A DNA stretch of 64,000 bases from the NCBI GenBank assembly GCA_043755435.1, contig JAYUSZ010000158.1:5331-69330 (forward strand). Reading direction: 5' to 3'. Below are positions 43,342 through 52,012 of this stretch, piece by piece. Made by a program: the position numbers and the translations under genes. The number at the start of each line of letters is the position of its first letter. Positions within the stretch are counted from its first letter, which is position 1. The notes beneath the pieces are model-generated. The model saw nothing but the letters and a program-made list of their open reading frames with translations. It was not told the origin of the DNA and made no database searches. This stretch comes from JANXSF01 sp043755435 (lineage in GTDB: Bacteria > Acidobacteriota > Terriglobia > Bryobacterales > Bryobacteraceae).

Positions 43342-43404
43342 GTCAAATATTTATTTATACATATATTCAAATATCTTGACATCTAGATTATTAAATAATA
43401 AGAT
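43342..43404 (+). promoter_or_regulatory. Exporter promoter with overlapping ArsR-type operator
   Basis: TTGACA (43376-43381), a 17-base spacer and TAAGAT (43399-43404) make a near-consensus sigma-70 promoter only three bases before the first ATG (43408). Inverted-repeat halves GTCAAATATTT (43342-43352) and AAATATCTTGAC (43369-43380) overlap the -35 element, as expected of an ArsR-family operator. Confidence 0.65.
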
Positions 43405-43407
43405 AGT

Positions 43408-45078
43408 ATGGAGATGACACACAATTCCGAAAGAAGCCCTTTTTCGAGGCTGCTTGCTTGGTTGACGGGAGAAAAGACACTTCTCCTCATCACAGTAGTC
43501 TACTCCATTGGAATTGGCCTGCTTTCCCTAGTTGTGCCGGTTGCCGTGCAGAGCTTAGTGAATAGTGTGGCCTTTGGGAATCTGCTGCAGCCCTTAGCCG
43601 TGCTGACTCTCATCGTTCTGGCAGGACTTGGTTTTTCAGCCGTATTGCAGGGAATGCGCACCTATGTCGTAGAGCTATTGCAGCGGCGTGTGCTGGTTTC
43701 CATAGCCTCCGATTCCATGAACCGGCTCCTTCGGGCGAAAGTAGAAGCGTTTGATGGCTATCATGGTCCGGAATTGGTGAACCGATTCCTGGAAGTGGTT
43801 ACCGTGCAAAAGAGCGGCGCCATGTTGTTAATTGACGGCTTGTCCATTCTGATGCAGACGACCATTGGAATGATCCTGCTGGGCGTCTATCATCCCTGGC
43901 TGTTAGCCTTTGATATGTTATTGTTGCTGTTCATCCTAATTGTGCTTTTCCCGATGGGGCGAGGCGCGGTGAAAACAAGCATTTTGGAATCCAAGGCAAA
44001 GTATGAATTGGTTGCCTGGCTGGAAGAAATCGCACGATGGCCTGCGCTGTTCAAATCGAACCATGGGCTGCAGTATGCCACCCATCGTACAGATGAGTTA
44101 GTGCAGGATTATCTTACCTATCGCGGCAAACATTTCAGAATTTTATTGCGTCAAATTCTTGGTTCTCTAACTATGCAGGCTTTTGCCAGCGCGCTCTTGT
44201 TGGGTGTGGGTGGTTGGTTGGTAATTCAAAGGCAGTTGACGTTGGGTCAATTGGTGGCAGCAGAACTGGTGGTTACTTTGGTGGTAAGCGGCTTCAGTAA
44301 GTTTGGGAAGCAGTTGGAAACCTTTTACGATTTAAGCGCGGCAGTAGACAAGCTTGGATACTTGTCCGATCTGCCGGCCGAGGAAAGCGGGAAGGAGGAG
44401 CTAACTCGTTCCATGAATGGCATCGGCATCACGTTTCGAGATGTCCATTTCACCTATGGGATGGGGAAGCGCGCCGTACTTGAAAACGCGAATTGGAAAT
44501 TGGAGGCGGGCGGCAGATACGCCCTCACTGGTACCGGCAAGAGCACCGTCCTGAATTTGATCTTTGGGCTGCGAACCCCCAATAAGGGCGGCATAGACAT
44601 TGATTCAATTGAAATCCGCGACTTAAATCTTGACACCTTGCGCTCGCAAATTGCCCTGGTGCGGCAGCCGGAAATTTTCCAGGGAACGCTAGCCCAGAAC
44701 TTACGGTTGGTGAGCCCAGGTGCCAGTTCCCATGATTTGCGCGACGCTCTGAACCGGGTGGGGTTGTTGGAGGATCTGCGCGAATCTTCTGATGGACTGG
44801 AAACCAAACTTTCCACTGGAGGCTTGCCGTTTTCACAAGGTCAAGCTACGCGGCTAATGATCGCGCGCGCAATCCTGAGTAAGCCGCGGCTGCTGATTCT
44901 GGATGAATGTCTCGATCTAATTGAAGATCCGGAATTGCGGCAACGGATCCTGACTGATTTGTTTTCGAGGAACAATCCCTGGACCGTGTTAGTGGTAACC
45001 AACAATACCGATGTTAGGGCGCTTTGCGATGCAACATATCTGGTTAAAGACGGCATTTTACAAATGGTGAGAAACTAA
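43408..45078 (+). CDS. Type I secretion-like ABC exporter with degenerate ATPase motifs
   Basis: A 556-residue half transporter: six membrane helices (about 20-300) and a C-terminal nucleotide-binding domain. There is no N-terminal C39 peptidase. The ATPase is abnormal: the P-loop reads RYALTGTGKSTVLN (Lys378), three residues shorter than G-x-x-G-x-G-K-S/T; the signature is LPFSQGQATRLMIARAI, not LSGGQ; Walker B is LLILDECLD (Asp499, Glu500); and the switch His is replaced by Asn532 in VVTNNTD. Membrane and fold are otherwise intact, followed by adaptor and TolC genes, so it is probably expressed. Whether it hydrolyses ATP is doubtful. Starts with ATG GAG ATG; either ATG may be used. Confidence 0.9.
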   Translation: MEMTHNSERSPFSRLLAWLTGEKTLLLITVVYSIGIGLLSLVVPVAVQSLVNSVAFGNLLQPLAVLTLIVLAGLGFSAVLQGMRTYVVELLQRRVLVSIASDSMNRLLRAKVEAFDGYHGPELVNRFLEVVTVQKSGAMLLIDGLSILMQTTIGMILLGVYHPWLLAFDMLLLLFILIVLFPMGRGAVKTSILESKAKYELVAWLEEIARWPALFKSNHGLQYATHRTDELVQDYLTYRGKHFRILLRQILGSLTMQAFASALLLGVGGWLVIQRQLTLGQLVAAELVVTLVVSGFSKFGKQLETFYDLSAAVDKLGYLSDLPAEESGKEELTRSMNGIGITFRDVHFTYGMGKRAVLENANWKLEAGGRYALTGTGKSTVLNLIFGLRTPNKGGIDIDSIEIRDLNLDTLRSQIALVRQPEIFQGTLAQNLRLVSPGASSHDLRDALNRVGLLEDLRESSDGLETKLSTGGLPFSQGQATRLMIARAILSKPRLLILDECLDLIEDPELRQRILTDLFSRNNPWTVLVVTNNTDVRALCDATYLVKDGILQMVRN

Positions 45079-45080
45079 CC

Positions 45081-46385
45081 ATGAACACAAACTCATTACC
45101 CATTTCATCAGCTTTGGTTCATTATCCGAACGGCGTCCGGATTATGGCTTTTCTGTTGCTGCTTCTATTTCTGGTGCTGCCTGTGGTGTTGTTGATGGTC
45201 CCGTGGCAGCAGAACGTAACTGGCTCAGGAAAAGTAACCGCGATTCATCCAAGTGACCGGCAACAAACGATTGATGCTCCGGTGGATGGCCGTGTTTTGC
45301 GTTGGCACGTGGTGGAAGGGACCAGAGTGAAGGAGGGCGATCCCGTTGTGGAAGTTGCCGACCTCGATCCGTCCTTCATTTTTCGCATAACGCAGGAACG
45401 GGAGAATATTGTTCGCAGAATGGAAGCAGCACGTTCCCGTGAGCTTTCGTTAGCAGAGCGGATTGTTGGGGTAGAAGGTTCCCGCAGGAACTCCTTAGAC
45501 GCCAACCGCAGCCGCATTGATACTGCTGCAGATCGGGTTGAAGCTGCTCAGAAATCGCTGTCCGCGGCTGAGGCAACGGTGGTGGCTGACCGGTTGAATT
45601 TGGAGCGGCAGAAAAAATTACTCGAAAAAGGTTTGACATCAACCAGGAATCTGGAATTAGCACAGATGGCATTCGACCGGGCGCAGGCGGAAGTGGAGCG
45701 CTCCAGGGCAGCCGTGAATGCCGAAAAGAATTCAAGAGCAGTACTGAGTGCCGATCAAAGCAAGATTGAGACAGATTTCAAATCCTCCATCGAAGACGCC
45801 AAGGCCACACGTGCAGCGGCACTGACGGAAGTTGCCAACGCCAATGTGGAGTTGCAAAGAGTGGACGCGCGCCTGGCCCGTCAACAAACTCAAATCGTCC
45901 GTGCGCCCAGGGAAGGAACCATATTTCGATTGCTGGCGCAACCCGGCAGCGAAGTTTTGAAGGCCGGTGATCCGGTGGCGTTGATGGTCCCCGATGCTGG
46001 CAAAACAGTAGTTGAGATGTTGATGGATGGCAACGATGCTCCGTTGATTACCCCGGGCCGTATGGTCCGCCTTCAATTTGAAGGTTGGCCTGCCATCCAG
46101 TTTGTAGGCTGGCCATCGGTTGCTGTTGGAACATTCGGCGGCAGGGTTCTATTGGTCGATTCCACAGATAATGGTCAAGGCAAATTCAGGGTATTGGTGG
46201 AGCCGGATCCCAAAGATGAGCCATGGCCATCGGCGCGTTGGCTGCGGCAAGGTGTGAGGACCAACGGTTGGGTACTGCTGAATGAAGTGAAGCTGGGCTT
46301 CGAATTGTGGCGGCAGTTCAATGGGTTCCCTCCAGTGGTATCAATGTCGGAACCTGGCAAGGAAAGCGGAGGGAAGAAGAAGTGA
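45081..46385 (+). CDS. HlyD-family membrane fusion protein
   Basis: A 434-residue periplasmic adaptor. One membrane anchor near 20-45 (IMAFLLLLLFLVLPVVLLMV), then GSGKVTAIHPSDRQQTIDAP, lipoyl half GRVLRWHVVEGTRVKEGDPV, a long coiled coil (about 105-275, rich in Ala, Glu, Arg), second lipoyl half VRAPREGTIFRLLAQPGSEV and a beta-barrel domain. It starts two bases after the ABC gene and overlaps the TolC gene as GTGA. With the upstream ABC protein and downstream TolC it forms a full tripartite exporter across both membranes. Substrate unknown. Confidence 0.93.
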   Translation: MNTNSLPISSALVHYPNGVRIMAFLLLLLFLVLPVVLLMVPWQQNVTGSGKVTAIHPSDRQQTIDAPVDGRVLRWHVVEGTRVKEGDPVVEVADLDPSFIFRITQERENIVRRMEAARSRELSLAERIVGVEGSRRNSLDANRSRIDTAADRVEAAQKSLSAAEATVVADRLNLERQKKLLEKGLTSTRNLELAQMAFDRAQAEVERSRAAVNAEKNSRAVLSADQSKIETDFKSSIEDAKATRAAALTEVANANVELQRVDARLARQQTQIVRAPREGTIFRLLAQPGSEVLKAGDPVALMVPDAGKTVVEMLMDGNDAPLITPGRMVRLQFEGWPAIQFVGWPSVAVGTFGGRVLLVDSTDNGQGKFRVLVEPDPKDEPWPSARWLRQGVRTNGWVLLNEVKLGFELWRQFNGFPPVVSMSEPGKESGGKKK

Positions 46386-47770
46386 AGTTCCTTCTGACAT
46401 TCCTAATTGCCGGGACGCTACAAGCTGAAGTGTTAACATTGCAGGACCTTTTAGCGCGCGTGCAGAAAAGCTATCCCCCGTTGCTTGCCGCACTTCAGGA
46501 TCGAGAAGCGGCCGAAGGTGATCTGCTTACCGCCATGGGGCGCTTCGATACGAATTTTCGCGTACGGCTTGACGCCGATCAATTCGGCTTTTACGACAAC
46601 GAGCGCGTTGACGTAGGGGTTGAACAGGCCACTCCGTATTGGGGTTCAACATTCTTCGGCGGATGGCGAATCGGAGATGGAAATTTCGCCTCCTACGACG
46701 GTAAGCTGGCCACGCGTAGCCTGGGGGAATTTCGCGGCGGTATGCGCCTGCCGCTATTGCGCGACAGGGCGATTGATTCCCGCAGATCCGATGTTCGCAA
46801 AGCAGATTTGAACCGTAGAGTGGCCGCCCTCTCCATTGATCAGCAGAAATTGGTTATTTCGCAAACAGCCACTCGACGCTACTGGGATTGGCTGGCCGCA
46901 GGGCAGCGGTATGAAGTAGCTCGGCAATTGCTCGATTTGGCGATGAAGCGCAACGACATCCTAAAAGAAGGCGTGAAGTTGGGGCAGTTGCCTGCGATTG
47001 AAGTGCCGGAGAACGAGCGGGCGATTTTACAGCGGCGATCGCAGATTGTTGAAGCGGAGCGAAGTTTGCAGCAGGTATCGATTGACTTATCTTTGTTCTA
47101 CCGTGATGATGCCGGGGCACCCTTAATGCCGCAACCATCGCAATTGCCCGTTGGATTTCCACAGATGGTTGCATTAACCGAAGATTCGTTGAAGCAGGAT
47201 ATTGAAACTGCACTTCGGAGGCGTCCGGAGATTGAACGCTTAATTGTGCAGCGGCAGCAGACGCAGGTGGATTTGCAGTTGGCGAAGAACCAGTTGCTGC
47301 CGAATTTAGATGTGGGGCTGACCTTCACCCAAGAGGCTGGAGTGGGCAGCGTGAAACGAGGTCCCAGCGAGCTACGAGGCAGTCTGCAGTTTGATCTGCC
47401 CTTTCAGAGGCGAAACGCTCAGGGCCGATTAATGACTTCTGAAGCTCGGATTAGTCAGCTGAACCAACGAGAGCAGTTCACTCGGGAACAGGTGGTGGCC
47501 GAGGTTCAAGACGCTATTTCAGCAGTGCAGACTTCTTATCGCAGGGCGCGCTTGATCTCTGAAGAAGTCAAGGTTGCCCGTCAATTAGAGGATGCCGAAC
47601 GGTCTCGCTTTGATTTGGGCGATGGCACTCTGTTTCTGGTGAACTTAAGGGAACAATCAACGTTCGATGCGGCCGTCAGAGAAGTCTCCGCACAAGCGGA
47701 TTTTTTCCGGGCAACTGCTGTGTACGAATTGGCAATTGCCGAGGCCTTGGCCCCCACAAAACGGCCTTGA
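46382..47770 (+). CDS. TolC-family outer-membrane efflux protein
   Basis: About 462 residues. I chose GTG 46382, which overlaps the HlyD stop (GTGA), follows GGAGGGAAG, and gives a clean signal peptide (KFLLTFLIAGTLQAE); an in-frame start at 46307 would lie inside hlyD and is unlikely. The protein shows the duplicated helical architecture: LTLQDLLARVQKSYPPLLAA, RLPLLRDRAIDSRRSDVRKA, ETALRRRPEIERLIVQRQQT and RLMTSEARISQLNQREQFTR. It forms the outer-membrane channel for the exporter. A palindromic repeat begins 18 bases after its stop. Confidence 0.93.
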   Translation: MKFLLTFLIAGTLQAEVLTLQDLLARVQKSYPPLLAALQDREAAEGDLLTAMGRFDTNFRVRLDADQFGFYDNERVDVGVEQATPYWGSTFFGGWRIGDGNFASYDGKLATRSLGEFRGGMRLPLLRDRAIDSRRSDVRKADLNRRVAALSIDQQKLVISQTATRRYWDWLAAGQRYEVARQLLDLAMKRNDILKEGVKLGQLPAIEVPENERAILQRRSQIVEAERSLQQVSIDLSLFYRDDAGAPLMPQPSQLPVGFPQMVALTEDSLKQDIETALRRRPEIERLIVQRQQTQVDLQLAKNQLLPNLDVGLTFTQEAGVGSVKRGPSELRGSLQFDLPFQRRNAQGRLMTSEARISQLNQREQFTREQVVAEVQDAISAVQTSYRRARLISEEVKVARQLEDAERSRFDLGDGTLFLVNLREQSTFDAAVREVSAQADFFRATAVYELAIAEALAPTKRP

Positions 47771-47787
47771 GCCTCCCAAATGTTCTA

Positions 47788-47889
47788 TTCGCGAAAATCC
47801 GGGACGGGGTTTTAATTCATTTGGGTAATTTCCGTAAGTACAACATCTTCAATGGAATTAAAGCCCCGTCCGGATTTCGCAGGCCGCGC
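47788..47889 (+). repeat. Palindromic element, copy 1 (upstream of amidase-actin pair)
   Basis: TTCGCGAAAATCCGGGACGG (from 47788) opens the left arm, which runs to 47819. The right arm (47853-47880) is its reverse complement with few mismatches and contains CCCCGTCCGGATTTCGC; AGGCCGCGC follows. The loop contains TAAGTACAACATCTTCAA. Copy 2 at 50272-50363 has the same arms, loop word and trailing bases in the same orientation. Confidence 0.85.
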
Positions 47890-48067
47890 ACACTGCGGTC
47901 CCAGGCCAGCCAACACAAGTGAATTAAGAGATTAGCTAAGAGCTGGTTGAATTCAATACAATCCCGACTTGTCTTTCACCCATCGCCATCGGTAGTATAA
48001 ACAAGCAGGCTAAAATAGCCGAAGACTGTGCAGTGGTACGCGCAGAACCAAGGTATCGAAGTTTTTA

Positions 48068-49246
48068 ATGGACGCCCCTATTAAGCCATCCACGGCTCCC
48101 ACAACGAAGCTGGTGGAATTGAAGGCCGGCCGGATTTCCGATCCGGTTGACCGGCTGCGGTACCTTCGCAGCAAGGCTACCACAACTGTTACTGCTAACA
48201 AGCCGTCCTTTTATGAGCAGCATAAGTCCAGATTGCAGATAGGGTTTGTAGCTGTCGCGTTAGGCGTGATCGGCTACGGGGTGATACCGAACCAGCGTCC
48301 AGTGAAGGCGCGCTCGCTCTCGAGTGCCGCGTCATCCAAAAGGCCAATCACCGAATTTTCCACACCGGCAGGAAAGATCTGGTTAGTGGAAACACGGGAA
48401 GGCCAGGAAATTTACTCCAACACGCTGAGGATAGAAACCCGATTTACAATCCCAAATGGCGCGGAGCCGAATTGGAAGTATTCCAGATTCGCGATGGGTG
48501 CCACGACTCCTGTTGAAATGCCGGGACCCGTGGGAATTGTTTTCCACACGACAGAAAGCATGATGGCACCGTTTGAAAAAGATCAGATCAAACGTTTGAA
48601 TTTCAACGGCGAAAGCGCCGTTCGCTATGTCAAAAGCAAGAGAGCTTACCACTATCTAATTGATCGATTCGGGCGTGTTTGGCGGGTGACTCCGGAAAGC
48701 GAACCGGCTTTCCATGCCGGGAATTCTATTTGGGCGGATAAGGATTGGACCTACATCAACTTGAATCACAGTTTCCTCGGCGTATCTTTCGAAGCGTCGC
48801 AGAGCCGAACGGAAGGTGAGGCTCTGATCACGGAAGCGCAAAAACTTTCGGCCAAATTACTGACGGATATGCTGCGCGCGAAATACAATATCACGGAGCG
48901 CAACTGCGTTACCCACGGAATGGTTTCTGTGAACAACGACAATCATGGGATCGGCTACCATACTGATTTTGGTGGTGATTTCCCTTTCACGGAATTGGGG
49001 TTGATGGATAATTATAAATCGCCGCCACCCAGTATTTATCTGTTCGGTTTCATCTATGATGAAAGTTATCAGGATGCGATGGGACAGCGCATGGATCCGG
49101 GGCTGGCAAAGGCTACCGAGATGCTGAACGCGCAGGCCAAAAAACTAGGTGTTACCCCAGCGGTGTTAACGCGTCGCTTACGTGATCAATACGGGCAGAT
49201 GACGCAGAATTTCAAAAAGGAAAACAAGAACGAAGCTTCTAACTAA
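48068..49246 (+). CDS. Membrane-anchored N-acetylmuramoyl-L-alanine amidase (Amidase_2 fold)
   Basis: A 392-residue protein. An N-terminal cytoplasmic segment of about 55 residues precedes one membrane helix (LQIGFVAVALGVIGYGVIPN) and a periplasmic amidase-2/PGRP-type domain at about 150-310. VGIVFHTTES carries the first zinc His, YHYLIDRFGRVWRVTPESEP the conserved core, NCVTHGMVSVNNDN the second His, and GYHTDFGGDFPF the third ligand (Asp). These enzymes cut the bond between MurNAc and L-Ala in peptidoglycan. The 5-base gap to the actin-like gene implies one operon; the cytoplasmic tail could contact that protein (inference). A helical tail with TRRLRDQYGQM ends the protein. Confidence 0.88.
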   Translation: MDAPIKPSTAPTTKLVELKAGRISDPVDRLRYLRSKATTTVTANKPSFYEQHKSRLQIGFVAVALGVIGYGVIPNQRPVKARSLSSAASSKRPITEFSTPAGKIWLVETREGQEIYSNTLRIETRFTIPNGAEPNWKYSRFAMGATTPVEMPGPVGIVFHTTESMMAPFEKDQIKRLNFNGESAVRYVKSKRAYHYLIDRFGRVWRVTPESEPAFHAGNSIWADKDWTYINLNHSFLGVSFEASQSRTEGEALITEAQKLSAKLLTDMLRAKYNITERNCVTHGMVSVNNDNHGIGYHTDFGGDFPFTELGLMDNYKSPPPSIYLFGFIYDESYQDAMGQRMDPGLAKATEMLNAQAKKLGVTPAVLTRRLRDQYGQMTQNFKKENKNEASN

Positions 49247-49251
49247 ACTAA

Positions 49252-50259
49252 ATGGCAAAAGCGGACACACACATTTCCCATCCAGTCGGCCTGGACATTG
49301 GAACAAGCCGGATTGTTTCGGCGATTCCAGCCGAGAGCGGTTACGAATATCGTAGCCAACTAAATTCGTTCGTGACCTTGCCGAACTCGAAGATGAGGGA
49401 GGCGGTGCTGCGCCGCGAAAATATTCCTCACACCATTGTTGGACCAGACATTTTGGTACACGGCAACGAGAGTGAGCGATTTGCAGATTTGTTGCAGATG
49501 GACACGCGACGTCCAATGAGCCGCGGTTTCATCAACCCGTCTGAGACCGAAAGTTTGAATGTGATGCGGCAGATCATCCTAAGCTTGATTGGTCCTGCCA
49601 AACAAGCCGGGCAAAAGGCTTACTTCAGTGTTCCAGCAGCCCCGATCGGGGCGACGGAAAACCTGACCTATCATGAAGCCACCCTAAATCAAATTCTGAG
49701 TGACATCGGTTACACCGCTAAAAGCGTGAACGAAGGCCTGGCTGTGGTTTTCGGCGAACTGGAAAGTTCCAACTACACTGGCATCGGTATCTCAATTGGT
49801 GGTGGATTGTGTAACGTTTGCCTTTCCTATTTGGCTGTTCCTGTAACCACTTTCAGCGTGACAAAAGCTGGCGATTTCGTCGATGCAAGTACGGCCAGTG
49901 TTACTGGTGAGTTATCGAATCGCATTCGTTTGGCAAAGGAAGATGGCTTTGCGTTGAATGGCGCTAACACCGATAAGATCCACCAAGTGCTGGCTGTTTA
50001 TTATGAAGATCTGATTCATTCGTTGGTAGCCTCGCTGAAGAATGCTTTCGGCGATCCACGGTCGTTGCCGAAACTTGGCCGGGCTATTCCATTGGTGTTG
50101 AGTGGCGGCAGTGTAATGCCCCGTGGTTTCCGCGACAAGTTTGAAGCCGCGTTGAAGGCAGTTGAACTGCCTCTGCCGATTTCTGAAATTCGCTTGGCCG
50201 ATAATCCATTGCACACAACCGCCAAGGGTGCATTGATTGCTGCCTTAAGCGAGATGTAA
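49252..50259 (+). CDS. Actin/FtsA-like ATPase-fold protein
   Basis: A 335-residue cytoplasmic protein of the actin/HSP70/MreB fold. Phosphate-1 motif VGLDIGTSRIV near residues 12-22; connect-1-like YTAKSVNEGLAVVFGELESS; phosphate-2 motif GIGISIGGGLCNVCL near 180-194; adenosine motif LVLSGGSVMPRGF near 280-292. It is closer to MreB/MamK/ParM-like proteins than to FtsA, whose 1C domain is not evident. It lies five bases after the amidase gene. A filament-forming partner positioning the amidase is the attractive model (inference). A palindromic repeat begins 13 bases after the stop. Confidence 0.85.
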   Translation: MAKADTHISHPVGLDIGTSRIVSAIPAESGYEYRSQLNSFVTLPNSKMREAVLRRENIPHTIVGPDILVHGNESERFADLLQMDTRRPMSRGFINPSETESLNVMRQIILSLIGPAKQAGQKAYFSVPAAPIGATENLTYHEATLNQILSDIGYTAKSVNEGLAVVFGELESSNYTGIGISIGGGLCNVCLSYLAVPVTTFSVTKAGDFVDASTASVTGELSNRIRLAKEDGFALNGANTDKIHQVLAVYYEDLIHSLVASLKNAFGDPRSLPKLGRAIPLVLSGGSVMPRGFRDKFEAALKAVELPLPISEIRLADNPLHTTAKGALIAALSEM

Positions 50260-50271
50260 TTTTAGCTCCAG

Positions 50272-50363
50272 TTCGCGAAACTCCGGGACGGGGGTTCAAT
50301 TCTTTCATAAGTAGAACATCTTCAAACGAATTGCACCCCCGTCCCGGATTTCGCAGGCCACGC
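50272..50363 (+). repeat. Palindromic element, copy 2 (downstream of amidase-actin pair)
   Basis: TTCGCGAAACTCCGGGACGG (from 50272) opens the left arm, which ends in GGGTTCAATTC at 50302. The right arm is 50328-50354 (GAATTGCACCCCCGTCCCGG then ATTTCGC), followed by AGGCCACGC. The loop contains TAAGTAGAACATCTTCAA. Direct orientation relative to copy 1. Confidence 0.85.
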
Positions 50364-50436
50364 CAACCCCTACTCACAGCAGTGCTTCAATTCAAGAGTT
50401 GTTCTCTCGGTCGTGCATCAACCGCTCGTTTTCAGG

Positions 50437-51942
50437 TTAAAACGTCAAAACCAACTGACTAAGATACCGGTAGGTTGTTGCTGCTCCTCGCGGGATTAAC
50501 ACATAGAACTGCTGCGAAGGATTGGACCCCCTTCTGGCGTGCTCCAAAAAGAACAGATGTTGCCAGGATAGGGAACGGGTTATCCCCAAGTCAAACCGTA
50601 GGTGATGTACTGCTGCGTTAGCACCGTTTCCATTTCCCATTTCTTCATCAGTAAATTGACCAATGATAGAGTTTGCATCCTTGATCGCATAAGAGTAAAC
50701 GAATCGTCCACTACCCGCACCTTTCAGAGCACCAATGGAAAGCGACCCCATTACCGCATCTCTTAAAAACGATGCGCTGGTGTTCCGTGCCGCCTGAAAT
50801 TCGAGGAAGCCGGGTATTTTTTTGCCACCAATTTTGAGGAAACTTGAGCTGCTCAACCGGTAGTCGATGCGTGGGACAACAAACCCGTTTGCAGTAAACA
50901 TGGCTCCACCTGGCGACCTGAGCGCGTTGGTGGAAGGCGGCACAGGGCCTGAAAGAGTCAACCCAATCGGATTATTCACCAGACCTGTAGATCCAAAGGA
51001 AGTGGATGCCAATGCGATTTGATTGGGATTCCGCCAGACTTGTGTGTCGAAAATAATCTGGTGTTTCCATGTACCGCCAAGATCACCGTTGATGATTGCG
51101 CCAGGGTTAAAGAGATTCGCCGCACCCACCTTGGATCCAACGGGAAATCCTGCCCGGGCGTAAGGAGATGGACTCGCGGCTGAATCCGGCGGAACAATTA
51201 GTGTGTTCGGATGTGTCAATATATACTCTCCAGCTCGTAGTTCAATCGATTTGAAGAACTTGTTATTCAAGCTGGGCAATTGAATTCGCTGCTCAAAACC
51301 GCTCAGGCGGACATCGTCATCCCAAACGAAACGTGTGTCGTCCGAGAATACTTCCCGCATCCTACCTAGTGCCAACGAAATGTTCTTGGTGGGCGTATAG
51401 CTGACCGAAGCTTCCACCAAAGAGAATGGTGCACGAATGCCAAACGAACCAAAATCCTGATCATGATTCACTTGAGTGGTATAGGGACCAGTGGCCATTT
51501 GAATGTGAAACTTAAGTTGGGAACCAATCTGTTTGTCTGTGTTCATTCGCACTCGATAACGGTTGCGAATATTCTGAAGTCCTGGGGCGAAGGCGTTTGG
51601 GTGGCGGTTTTGAATATCGAAGCGGTAGCGGAAGTCCCCGCTGAAGGTAAAGCCGCCGAGGTTGCGGCCGATTTTTTCAACGTCACCGCGGAGCGACTTC
51701 AACTCACTCGCTGGGGTGACTGTGGCAACGGTTGGTACAAGTGCCGATGCGCTTTCAATTTTAGGGGCAGACGGTTTGCTTATAAAAGCCAGCTGCGTCT
51801 GTTGCATTTTCAGCATTTCCCGCAACTCATCAATCTGCTTTTGTTGTTCGGTCAACTGTTTTTTCAGAAGAAGTATTTCCGGGTCAGGTTCCGCAAATGC
51901 AAGACCTATGGATGCAGCTATAATTACAAATTTGTTAATCAT
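50437..51942 (-). CDS. Putative outer-membrane porin with N-terminal coiled coil
   Basis: About 501 residues. I chose the ATG giving MINKFVIIAASIGLAFAEPD (51942), since it forms a signal peptide directly; an in-frame ATG at 51957 adds five residues. Residues about 22-55 form a coiled coil (EILLLKKQLTEQQKQIDELR) like the oligomerisation stalk of phosphate-selective-type porins. The rest is a beta barrel: FTFSGDFRYRFDIQNRHPNA, FGIRAPFSLVEASVSYTPTK, NISLALGRMREVF. It ends TYRYLSQLVLTF, a typical outer-membrane C-terminal Phe. Substrate unknown; single gene. Confidence 0.82.
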   Translation of the reverse strand: MINKFVIIAASIGLAFAEPDPEILLLKKQLTEQQKQIDELREMLKMQQTQLAFISKPSAPKIESASALVPTVATVTPASELKSLRGDVEKIGRNLGGFTFSGDFRYRFDIQNRHPNAFAPGLQNIRNRYRVRMNTDKQIGSQLKFHIQMATGPYTTQVNHDQDFGSFGIRAPFSLVEASVSYTPTKNISLALGRMREVFSDDTRFVWDDDVRLSGFEQRIQLPSLNNKFFKSIELRAGEYILTHPNTLIVPPDSAASPSPYARAGFPVGSKVGAANLFNPGAIINGDLGGTWKHQIIFDTQVWRNPNQIALASTSFGSTGLVNNPIGLTLSGPVPPSTNALRSPGGAMFTANGFVVPRIDYRLSSSSFLKIGGKKIPGFLEFQAARNTSASFLRDAVMGSLSIGALKGAGSGRFVYSYAIKDANSIIGQFTDEEMGNGNGANAAVHHLRFDLGITRSLSWQHLFFLEHARRGSNPSQQFYVLIPRGAATTYRYLSQLVLTF

Positions 51943-52012
51943 GGGACCGCCCATCATGGTATCAAGATTGGCTAAATCCCTGTCTTGAATTGGCTGGTTT
52001 TTTCGTCCCCCG

